Assembly (NCBI GenBank): GCA_002372545.1
Contig: DFHD01000095.1
Coordinates: 1-18,878 of the forward strand
Origin: Lachnospiraceae bacterium UBA3732
GTDB taxonomy: Bacteria; Bacillota; Clostridia; Lachnospirales; Lachnospiraceae
Direction: 5' to 3'
Length of the DNA stretch: 18,878 nt
Position numbers and translations under genes: made by a program. Of the stretch, positions 7,566 to 13,357 are shown piece after piece; the first letter of the stretch is position 1; each line of letters opens with the position of its first letter. The notes below the pieces were generated by a model that saw only the letters and a list, made by a program, of their open reading frames with translations, searched no databases and was not told the origin of the DNA.

Positions 7566-9506
7566 TCATTTTTTCTTTCTGCCCTTAAACCGGCTGAGGT
7601 AAGTCAGAAAATCCTGTTCGGGAAGGGGACGGGAGAAATAATAGCCCTGGATCATATTACAGCCGGCGTCCACCACCAGATTCAGCTGCTCTTCTGTTTC
7701 CACGCCCTCCTGGATCAGGTTCATTTTCAGATTGCGCATGGTATGGATCGTATCCTCCAGAAGGATCCTGGATTTCTCACTGTCCGCGGCATCCCAGAGA
7801 ATACTCTTATCGCACTTGATATTCACATAGTCCATATGAATGATATTGGTCAGGTTGGAATAACCCGTTCCGTAATCATCCAGGGAAAAGTGGAAGCCAA
7901 TCTTCCGAAGCTTCTGCAGGTTTTCCTGATAGATCTGGGAAACTCCCGTATCCGCGCTCTCGGTAATCTCCAGATTAATGGCCTTCGGCTTTACGCCGTA
8001 CTCATCCAGAATGGCTTTAAAATTTCCTGCCAGATCGCCTCTCAGACACTGCAGAAGGGAAAGGTTCACCTCAATATACTTTAGTCCATAGATAAAAATG
8101 TCATAGTCCCGGATGAAACGGCAGACCTTCCGGAGAACCATATCCCCGATCTCCACAATGAGTCCTGTTTCCTCCGCAACGGGAATGATCTTTTCCGGAG
8201 GAACGTATCCCTCCTCCGTTTTCAGCCGGAGAAGCGCTTCCGCCGCCATGATCCGGTCCGTCTCCACGCTGTAGATTGGCTGATAATGAACCTCAAACAG
8301 ATCCTCCTTTAACGCTTTCCGGATCAGTTGCTCTGTCTTATTCTCCTCCCGGATATAATCCAGCTGGGATCCGGTCAGGACGTCCGCTCCGGGCGCTCCC
8401 GGAATGAATTCCCTGTCCGCCATATCCAGTATTCCCTCAAGATCCGGGACCTCCTCCGGTACATGGGCGATATGAACCACCGCACTCAGGTTGACCTGCA
8501 TTTCCCTCACGTTCCATGTCTGGTCAAATACCTCCAGCAGCTCCTCCCTCAGCACTGCCTCGTTTCTGCCCTTTTCCGCAAAAACGATCAGCGCAAAATT
8601 GTCCGATCCGATCCGGTAGAGACCGCCGCCATGGTCCAGCTCTCTCAGCCGGTCGACCACATCCATCTGCAGCTCCTGCGCGTTGCCTGCGCCGAGATTC
8701 CGGGAGTAGAAACGGAAGTTGGAAAGATTGATGGTGACTACCAGGTAATCATGCCGCGTACTGATCAGCTTCTGATTTTCCCGGACAAAGGCGTTGCGGT
8801 TGAATATACCCAGCACCGGATCCACCAATCCGGCATCCACCTCGATGGCCAGCATGGAACCCATCAGCGAAAGCGCTTCGGCAAAGAGTTCCACCTTCAG
8901 ACTGGGGATCATCATCTGAAGCATGATACCCGCCACGACCACAAGCATAAAATACAGCAGCGCGCTGAATACCTCCTTCGTCAGCGCCTTCTTGTAACGG
9001 AAGACAAAGTAAAAGCTGATCAGGAGATAAAATCCCGACACAATATAGATCAGGATCTCCAGCGGTCCTCTGGAAAAGACCATATGGTTATCCAGCCGGA
9101 AGATCACATGGGATACCGGATTCAGCAGGATGATCCCCTCTACAACAAAGAGCGGGAACAGCAGATAGGCAAAGAAGGATTTCTGCCTTTGTACGGCAAA
9201 GCCGTTGACCAGCAGGATGTAGATCATATAGAGGGGCGACAGCATGGCGTGCAGGATAAAATACCCCATTTCCGTACAGTAAAGGATTCTATACCCCAAA
9301 CTGCCGGCCGAAAAATATACGCCCTTGAAGCTTTCATTGGCAATAGCAAACAGAGCAGTCAGCATCAGGTTAACAAGGATCAGCAAAAATACCGTATTCT
9401 GCGGACGCCTGTTCCTTTTGTGGCTGGTGTAGTATATTATGCAAGATACAGAAAGCAGGAAGGCACTGTACAGGAAAAAGACAGCACCAGATCTGATAAG
9501 CTCCAT
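7566..9506 (-). CDS. Membrane-anchored degenerate GGDEF-EAL protein, probable cyclic-di-GMP phosphodiesterase
   Basis: A 646-residue protein. Residues 1-222 carry six to seven hydrophobic segments, resembling the seven-helix sensor regions found in front of clostridial signalling proteins. A GGDEF-fold region (~228-380) has lost its active site: GSDNF at 300-304 replaces GG(D/E)EF, so it should not make cyclic-di-GMP but could bind GTP. The EAL domain (~395-640) keeps the full catalytic set: E423 in EALLR, N481, E516 (ITES), D543-D544 (LDDYGTG), K564, E600 (EGVE) and Q620. It should therefore hydrolyse cyclic-di-GMP to pGpG at the membrane. The ATG has GGAG 6 nt upstream. It lies 99 bp after the arsR-like gene with four tandem repeats between, and ends at a strong terminator. 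Confidence 0.92.
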   Translation of the reverse strand: MELIRSGAVFFLYSAFLLSVSCIIYYTSHKRNRRPQNTVFLLILVNLMLTALFAIANESFKGVYFSAGSLGYRILYCTEMGYFILHAMLSPLYMIYILLVNGFAVQRQKSFFAYLLFPLFVVEGIILLNPVSHVIFRLDNHMVFSRGPLEILIYIVSGFYLLISFYFVFRYKKALTKEVFSALLYFMLVVVAGIMLQMMIPSLKVELFAEALSLMGSMLAIEVDAGLVDPVLGIFNRNAFVRENQKLISTRHDYLVVTINLSNFRFYSRNLGAGNAQELQMDVVDRLRELDHGGGLYRIGSDNFALIVFAEKGRNEAVLREELLEVFDQTWNVREMQVNLSAVVHIAHVPEEVPDLEGILDMADREFIPGAPGADVLTGSQLDYIREENKTEQLIRKALKEDLFEVHYQPIYSVETDRIMAAEALLRLKTEEGYVPPEKIIPVAEETGLIVEIGDMVLRKVCRFIRDYDIFIYGLKYIEVNLSLLQCLRGDLAGNFKAILDEYGVKPKAINLEITESADTGVSQIYQENLQKLRKIGFHFSLDDYGTGYSNLTNIIHMDYVNIKCDKSILWDAADSEKSRILLEDTIHTMRNLKMNLIQEGVETEEQLNLVVDAGCNMIQGYYFSRPLPEQDFLTYLSRFKGRKKK

Positions 9507-9519
9507 ACATTTCTCCTAT

Positions 9520-9601
9520 TCAGAGAACAATCCGGTAAATTCAGAGAACTATCCGTAAATTCAGAGAACTATCCGTAAACTCAGAGAACCATCCGGTAAA
9601 G
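9520..9601. repeat. Four tandem copies of a 20-21-bp unit between the ArsR and EAL genes
   Basis: Copies at 9520-9540, 9541-9560, 9561-9580 and 9581-9601. The two middle copies are TCAGAGAACTATCCGTAAAT with one change; the outer two have an extra G (CCGGTAAA). The array starts 4 bp beyond the ArsR gene stop codon and ends 13 bp before the EAL gene start, so it fills the intergenic space and would be transcribed if the genes are cotranscribed. No promoter is evident inside it. Confidence 0.9.
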
Positions 9602-9605
9602 AAGA

Positions 9606-10022
9606 TCACTCATGGTCATGGTCATCGTAGTGATGGATTGGCTCCGGGTGGGCATGGAACCGGTCCGGACAGGAAATCCGGGCAACCTCTTCTATGGCTC
9701 TGTGGAGAGCCCGGGCAAGCTGCGTATCTGCCGCGCGGTAATACATTTCCTTCCCTCTCCTATGGGAAATGATGATCCCGCTGTTTTTCAGCAGCCGAAG
9801 ATGATGGGAAACTGCGGGGCTCGACATTTCCATCAGCGCCGCAATATTGATCACGCATTCCTCGCAGTGACATAAGATCCAGAATATGCGCAGGCGGCTG
9901 GAATCACCCAGCTGCTTCATGGCCTCCGCCACATCTCCGAAAACAGGGGGGTCCGGCATATACTGCAATATTTCCTCAGCCTCGCCGCCATGGTCGTGCG
10001 GCAGCTTTTTCTGTTCTGACAT
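9606..10022 (-). CDS. ArsR/SmtB-family metal-responsive transcriptional regulator
   Basis: A 138-residue winged-helix repressor. The core runs LGDSSRLRIFWILCHCEECVINIAALM with the recognition helix region SSPAVSHHLRLLKNSGII and the wing HRRGKEMYYRA. A cysteine cluster (C-H-C-E-E-C) lies at the helix used for the alpha-3 metal site, and the C-terminus is His/Asp-rich (HAHP, HHYDDHDHE), as in Zn sensors; HDH occurs near the N-terminus. Metal binding should release it from DNA. The frame is open to 10145, but the promoter -10 box lies at 10102-10107, so the start must be downstream; ATG 10022 (MSEQKK) has GGAG 6 nt before it. It is followed by the tandem repeats and the EAL gene and lies 2.2 kb upstream of the metal pump operon, its likely target. 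Confidence 0.88.
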   Translation of the reverse strand: MSEQKKLPHDHGGEAEEILQYMPDPPVFGDVAEAMKQLGDSSRLRIFWILCHCEECVINIAALMEMSSPAVSHHLRLLKNSGIIISHRRGKEMYYRAADTQLARALHRAIEEVARISCPDRFHAHPEPIHHYDDHDHE

Positions 10023-10084
10023 GGCAAACTCCGTTTCCATCAATGATATCTGCGGCCGGATCCACCAACCGCACATATAAAAAG

Positions 10085-10124
10085 CATATGACGTTATGTT
10101 CATTCTAACATAAAACATCATATG
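10085..10124. promoter_or_regulatory. Palindromic operator over the ArsR-gene promoter
   Basis: Left arm CATATGACGTTATGTT (10085-10100) and a right arm with the reverse complement apart from two extra bases and one change (10107-10124), around a 6-bp centre. The arms cover the -10 box and most of the -10/-35 spacer of the promoter at 10102-10131, a typical autorepression arrangement. The inner part reads TATGTT-N6-AACATA. Confidence 0.7.
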
Positions 10125-10131
10125 CGGGCAA
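10102..10131 (-). promoter_or_regulatory. Promoter of the ArsR-family gene
   Basis: TTGCCC (10126-10131), 18-bp spacer, TAGAAT (10102-10107) with TG at the extended -10 position on the minus strand. Start site near 10095, leaving about 70 nt of leader to the ATG at 10022. It excludes the upstream in-frame ATG at 10145 as the translation start. Confidence 0.65.
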
Positions 10132-10178
10132 ATCTTTCTTGACAAACAGGCCTCAGCCTCATTACATTATTTTTGTGA

Positions 10179-10424
10179 TCATTTTTTATCGGATATGCCG
10201 AGTATATAATCCGAGGAGACACGGTACAGCTTGCAAAGTTTCAAAAGATGTCTTATAGGAAGCTCATTTGCACCTCTCTCATATCGGGAATACATGGTCT
10301 GGGAGGTATCCAGAACAACCGCTACATCTTCCTGGCTATAATCTGAATCTTCCCGCAGATCACGGATCCGGCGAACATAGATTGGATCCGGCTGTTCCTC
10401 TCTATTGGATTTCCGCTTGCTCAT
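10179..10424 (-). CDS. Small XRE-family DNA-binding protein
   Basis: An 81-residue protein that is essentially one HTH_XRE/Cro-CI domain: IRDLREDSDYSQEDVAVVLDTSQTMYSRYERG, then LPIRHLLKLCKLYRVSSDYILGISDKK. The SQEDVA...SQTMYSRYERG segment is the helix-turn-helix. No sensor domain or second domain is present. The ATG has GGAG 9 nt upstream. The gene is divergent from the WYL-domain pair, with a 127-bp intergenic region that contains two nested inverted repeats next to its promoter, which suggests autoregulation and perhaps control of the divergent genes. Such small regulators occur both as chromosomal regulators and as antitoxins, but no toxin-like neighbour is seen. Confidence 0.85.
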   Translation of the reverse strand: MSKRKSNREEQPDPIYVRRIRDLREDSDYSQEDVAVVLDTSQTMYSRYERGANELPIRHLLKLCKLYRVSSDYILGISDKK

Positions 10425-10467
10425 AAATATCCGCTCCTGATCAACTGATACCTCTGAATTGAAGTAT

Positions 10468-10476
10468 AGTATAGCA
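10468..10476 (-). promoter_or_regulatory. Extended -10 promoter of the XRE gene
   Basis: TGCTATACT on the minus strand: TATACT at 10468-10473 with TGC in front. No good -35 hexamer is seen at the expected distance, which an extended -10 can tolerate. The start site would be near 10461, about 37 nt before the ATG. Confidence 0.5.
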
Positions 10477-10517
10477 AGTAAAAATGTTTACTTATGATTT
10501 TAAGACACATTTTTACT
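10476..10517. promoter_or_regulatory. Nested inverted repeats in the XRE/WYL divergent intergenic region
   Basis: AAGTAAA (10476-10482) and TTTACTT (10487-10493) form a perfect 7-bp palindrome with a 4-bp spacer directly upstream of the XRE -10 box. The same left element, AGTAAAAATGT (10477-10487), is also the exact reverse complement of ACATTTTTACT at 10507-10517. Two operator-like half-site pairs thus share one arm. A small GCGG-CTCG-CCGC hairpin follows at 10525-10536, just before the WYL gene ribosome binding site. Confidence 0.6.
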
Positions 10518-10551
10518 AAAAAAAGCGGCTCGCCGCAGGAAAGGAAAAAAG

Positions 10552-11862
10552 ATGTCCAAAGCTGAAGAGATTCTGGAACGACAAAAACAGATACTGGAAG
10601 CGATACGCAGCGGAGAAGACTGCTCGAAGGAAGGGCTGATGAAGCGCTTCGGAAAAAACGGAAAGCCCCTTTCCCTGCGCTCTCTGAATTCCGATATCGA
10701 AGCACTGAAAAAGCAGGGCTTTAGTATCAACTCTAAAAAGGGAGTATTCATGATCACGGAAGAAGCTGCGGCAGTAAATGAAGCTCCCGCTCCCGCAGCC
10801 GAGGATGTATTTGAGCATTCCGGGAGAAAAACCCTCCGGGATCTTTATCTTCTGCATCTGGTGCAGCATAGAGGCGATAAAGCCGGAATTGACCAGCTGG
10901 TCGCCGACTATACCCGGCATAAGGACCAGGACAGCATACGCATTTCCGCAACCAACCTCGGCGCTGAACTTCACGAAAGCACAAAGGCGGCTCTTTCCTA
11001 TACGGAAAAGCCTGAGGTTCTCGACTCCCTTGACCGGCTGGCTCAAAACGGCATGCTGATCCGGGAGGATGAAACCTTTACGCTGACCTCTGCCGCTCCA
11101 AGGCGCCTCTCCCTGACAGAGGATGAGACCCTCCGCCTTCTGCAGCGTATACATTTCTTTGGCGGCGCATACTCCTTCTCCGATGAACTGAAAAGTATCG
11201 CCGACAGGCTCTCTCTAGCTTTCTACCGGGAGGTCGATTCCTCTGCCGGCGAATTCCGGACAGTGGGGTTCCGGCGGATCCGTATGCCTGAATTCGAGAA
11301 GAATATGGAAAAGCTGAGGGGTATTCCCTTTTCCACCCGCTCTCTCCGGATCACTTACCAGAGCGGGGACATAGAAAGAACTTTCTCCTTTCTCACGGGT
11401 CTGTTCTTCTACGCAGCTGATAAACGGCGTCTGTACCTGATCGGAAAGGAGCCGGGAAAGGAATATGACACCACTCTCGTCTGCAGCCGGATCGTGAAGA
11501 TCACGCCGGAGGATGCGGAAAACCCCCTGTTTCAGAACCGTTACTACCGGAAGATGTACGATGAGATGTTCTCCGTTTCCACTGAGCCGGCAGAAAAGGT
11601 AAAGGTGGAATTCGAACGCGTATTTAATGTGGAGGAAAAGCTGAACCGTCTCCTCCGGACACGCCCCTGTGCCAGGATCACCCGGAAGGAGGATACCATC
11701 CTTTACGAGGATACCATCCGCGGCATGACCGACTTCTTCAAGTACCTGCGGGGCTTCGGCCGAAGCGTCCGTATACTGGAGCCTGCTTCTCTCCGGGAGC
11801 TTGCCCTTCAGTCAGCCGAACGAATTCTGGAAAGATATACGGAAACGGAGGTGAACCAATGA
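10552..11862 (+). CDS. WYL-domain transcriptional regulator, first of a tandem pair
   Basis: A 436-residue cytosolic regulator. The N-terminal ~70 residues look like a helix-turn-helix (LMKRFGKNGKPLSLRSLNSDIEALKKQGFSI). Residues ~75-240 are a long middle region of unclear fold. A divergent WYL domain spans ~255-320 (LRITYQSGDIERTFSFLTGLFFYAADKRRLYLIGK, given in two parts: LRITYQSGDIER and ADKRRLYLIGK; then SRIVKI). The WCX-like extension at ~345-430 contains VKVEFERVFNVEEKLNRLL and FGRSVRILEPASLRELA. WYL domains bind nucleic-acid or small ligands and switch the attached HTH. The ribosome binding site is AGGAAAGG. The stop overlaps the next start by 4 bp, so the two are translationally coupled and probably act together, as the PafB/PafC pair does. 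Confidence 0.82.
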   Translation: MSKAEEILERQKQILEAIRSGEDCSKEGLMKRFGKNGKPLSLRSLNSDIEALKKQGFSINSKKGVFMITEEAAAVNEAPAPAAEDVFEHSGRKTLRDLYLLHLVQHRGDKAGIDQLVADYTRHKDQDSIRISATNLGAELHESTKAALSYTEKPEVLDSLDRLAQNGMLIREDETFTLTSAAPRRLSLTEDETLRLLQRIHFFGGAYSFSDELKSIADRLSLAFYREVDSSAGEFRTVGFRRIRMPEFEKNMEKLRGIPFSTRSLRITYQSGDIERTFSFLTGLFFYAADKRRLYLIGKEPGKEYDTTLVCSRIVKITPEDAENPLFQNRYYRKMYDEMFSVSTEPAEKVKVEFERVFNVEEKLNRLLRTRPCARITRKEDTILYEDTIRGMTDFFKYLRGFGRSVRILEPASLRELALQSAERILERYTETEVNQ

Positions 11863-13016
11863 AACCGGAAATGAATAATGCTCTGTTCAGAATGAATGCC
11901 ATCATCTGTCTTCTTTCTTCCGATCAGTACAGCTACACTGCCGCCGAGCTTGCGGAGGCGCTGCAGGTGCCTCCCGGGGTTATCCTGGAGGACCTGACGA
12001 CTCTGATGGAAAACCGCGACAGGCTCTTTCCCCTGTTTACGGAAGCCGAGACCGATGTAGCAAGCGAAACCGTTCAGGATCTTCTGGATCAGTTTGAGGA
12101 CGCCTGGCTGGACTGCCCCACCGGCAGCATTACCGAAGAGAATTTTCTGACATATATGGAAAAGATCCGAATGGAGCTTTCTCTCATCCCCATCTCAGAA
12201 GAAGGACTGCAAATGGTCCGGGAATTTCTTTCCGTTCTTTCCGAACGGACAAGGTCCAACCAGACCTTTCGGAAAACGGTTTATGATTTTCTGAAAAAAA
12301 TACGGCTTTCGGCCGCGAAATCCGATTCCTTTTACATGGAGAGTGACCGAATCACCATTTCTCTCAGCGGCATGGAAAAGAATATCCTGGATGAATTCCT
12401 GCAGGAAAACAGAACGAATGATTTTCTGGTGAAAAATCAGGCAGCTGATTTTACGGAAGGCGAGGAGGATATGCTCCGCCGTTTCGAGGAAGCCATACGC
12501 CGTGAGCGTGCGGTTAAGATTGATTATGTTACTGCCAAGGGCGATGTCCGGTTTAAAACGATCGAACCTCTGGCTGTGGTTCATAGTGTCAGCGATCATC
12601 TGGTTTATGTCATTACGCTGGAGGAAGGCCGGCTGACGCCTTATCGTCTCGACCGTATCCGTCACGCCGAGCTGACCCGTCACGCTGTCCCCCGTCTTCC
12701 GGAGCACGAGGAGATCCTGGAACGCCTCGGCCAGATGTGGGGCATGGAAAACCGTGAGCCGGTCCACGTGAAGGTTCGGATCTACAACGAAGCCGGCGTG
12801 GTTTCCCGCGTCATGCTCGAGCTCGGAGAACGGGCAAAGGAGCATTTCAACGAACAGGAGGACGGAACCTGGCTATATGAGGACGATGTGATCGGTATCA
12901 ATAAGTTTATTTCCTGGCTTCACAGTCTGGGCAGCTCCGCCGTTGTCCTTGAACCCGCAGATGTAAGGGAGAGGATCAAGTCATCGGCTGAGATCCGCCG
13001 GTCATACTATGTATAG
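11859..13016 (+). CDS. WYL-domain transcriptional regulator, second of a tandem pair
   Basis: A 385-residue protein. An N-terminal HTH-like segment (~8-50: SYTAAELAEALQVPPGVILEDL) is followed by a middle region (~75-185), then a WYL domain at ~200-275 with IKIDYVTAKGDVRFKTIEPL, LVYVITLEEGRLTPYRLDRI, and a WCX-like C-terminus (VHVKVRIYNEAG, INKFISWLHSLGSSAVVLEP, ADVRERI). The WYL core is better preserved than in the partner. The ATG overlaps the TGA of the upstream gene in an ATGA, with GGAGGTG just before it. It shares architecture but little obvious sequence with its partner, which suggests an old duplication and a heterodimer. The final codons and stop are part of a 23-bp tandem duplication (13007-13052). 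No terminator follows before the mgtE promoter. Confidence 0.84.
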   Translation: MKPEMNNALFRMNAIICLLSSDQYSYTAAELAEALQVPPGVILEDLTTLMENRDRLFPLFTEAETDVASETVQDLLDQFEDAWLDCPTGSITEENFLTYMEKIRMELSLIPISEEGLQMVREFLSVLSERTRSNQTFRKTVYDFLKKIRLSAAKSDSFYMESDRITISLSGMEKNILDEFLQENRTNDFLVKNQAADFTEGEEDMLRRFEEAIRRERAVKIDYVTAKGDVRFKTIEPLAVVHSVSDHLVYVITLEEGRLTPYRLDRIRHAELTRHAVPRLPEHEEILERLGQMWGMENREPVHVKVRIYNEAGVVSRVMLELGERAKEHFNEQEDGTWLYEDDVIGINKFISWLHSLGSSAVVLEPADVRERIKSSAEIRRSYYV

Positions 13017-13052
13017 CTGATCTGCTGCACTATGTTTAGCTGATCTGCTGCT
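13007..13052. repeat. 23-bp direct duplication over the WYL gene stop codon
   Basis: Copies at 13007-13029 and 13030-13052 differ at two positions. The first copy contains the last codons and the TAG stop of the WYL gene. Each copy has a near-palindromic core AGCTGATCTGCT (10 of 12 positions symmetric). Confidence 0.85.
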
Positions 13053-13082
13053 TATCTCATGAGCGAAAAAAAATCCCGGAGT

Positions 13083-13145
13083 GATATTTGCAGGAATCTC
13101 AGGGCGATATTCGCAAGAATCTCAGGGCGATATTCGCAAGAATCT
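13083..13145. repeat. 2.7 copies of a second 23-bp direct repeat upstream of the mgtE promoter
   Basis: Copies at 13083-13105 and 13106-13128 and a partial copy at 13129-13145 that runs into the -35 box at 13147. Each unit has a dyad core ATATTCGCAAGAATCT in which ATATTC and GAATCT are near inverted copies about GCAA. Two bases differ between copies 1 and 2. Confidence 0.9.
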
Positions 13146-13146
13146 G

Positions 13147-13175
13147 TTGACAACCCGGCGAAAGGGTTCTAAACT
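13147..13175 (+). promoter_or_regulatory. Sigma-A-type promoter of mgtE
   Basis: TTGACA (13147-13152), 17-bp spacer, TAAACT (13170-13175). The start site would be near 13182, giving a leader of about 175 nt before the mgtE ATG. The direct-repeat array abuts the -35 box. Confidence 0.8.
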
Positions 13176-13214
13176 GTACAGAGAAAATATCTTTTATGAA
13201 AGGAAGTGGCATGT

Positions 13215-13298
13215 ATGGAATCTGACAGTCATGATCAGAGTATACCGATATGTATCGGCAGAGAAAAACAGAGAGCCGCTTCTTTTTTATGTCTTTAA
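13215..13298 (+). CDS. Possible 27-codon leader peptide of mgtE
   Basis: An ATG at 13215 opens a 27-residue frame beginning MESDSHDQSIPI and ending at TAA 13296-13298, inside the predicted mgtE leader. A ribosome binding site-like AAAGGAAG lies at 13199-13206, 8 nt upstream. An overlapping ATG at 13211 (four codons, MYGI) is at least as well spaced from it, as is ATG 13196 in the same frame as that one. The acidic N-terminus recalls the E. coli mgtA leader peptide MgtL (starts MEPDP), where acidic nascent residues help sense low Mg2+. Translation is not proven by the sequence. Confidence 0.35.
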   Translation: MESDSHDQSIPICIGREKQRAASFLCL

Positions 13299-13321
13299 CC
13301 GGTTTTTTGAACGGTTCTCTA
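13245..13321 (+). other. Hairpin-forming segments of the mgtE leader
   Basis: CCGATATGTATCGG (13245-13258) is a perfect stem-loop. CGGC (13256-13259) can also pair with GCCG (13275-13278), which is followed by CTTCTTTTTT, a weak terminator-like arrangement overlapping the first stem. Further on AACCG and CGGTT (13297-13317) form a third short stem. The first two structures exclude each other. I find no match to the M-box (ykoK) Mg2+ riboswitch that often precedes mgtE. Confidence 0.4.
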
Positions 13322-13357
13322 TTTCTCCGCCATTTTGAATGAAGGAGGAATATCGAA

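Noticed and set aside
8328..9578. A 416-codon plus-strand open frame
   Set aside because: It is opposite the EAL gene and runs through the tandem repeats; its composition is His/Gln-rich and no domain is visible.
9520..9601. CRISPR array
   Set aside because: The 20-bp units are head-to-tail without spacers.
10023..10145. N-terminal extension of the ArsR-family protein from ATG 10145
   Set aside because: It would start upstream of the -10 box (10102-10107) and its residues translate the palindromic promoter; ATG 10022 has a ribosome binding site.
10179..10424. Antitoxin of a toxin-antitoxin pair
   Set aside because: The XRE protein fits in size, but neither neighbour resembles a toxin; the adjacent genes are regulators read away from it or a metal sensor with its own promoter.
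13083..13145. CRISPR array
   Set aside because: The repeats are directly adjacent without unique spacers, only 23 bp long, and no cas gene is present.
13081..13338. An 85-codon plus-strand frame upstream of mgtE
   Set aside because: It begins at a GTG inside the direct repeats and runs across the mgtE promoter, so most of it would not be in the transcript; no ribosome binding site and no domain.
13182..13357. M-box Mg2+ riboswitch before mgtE
   Set aside because: The length and context fit, but I could not match the conserved M-box segments by eye. A covariance-model search would be decisive.
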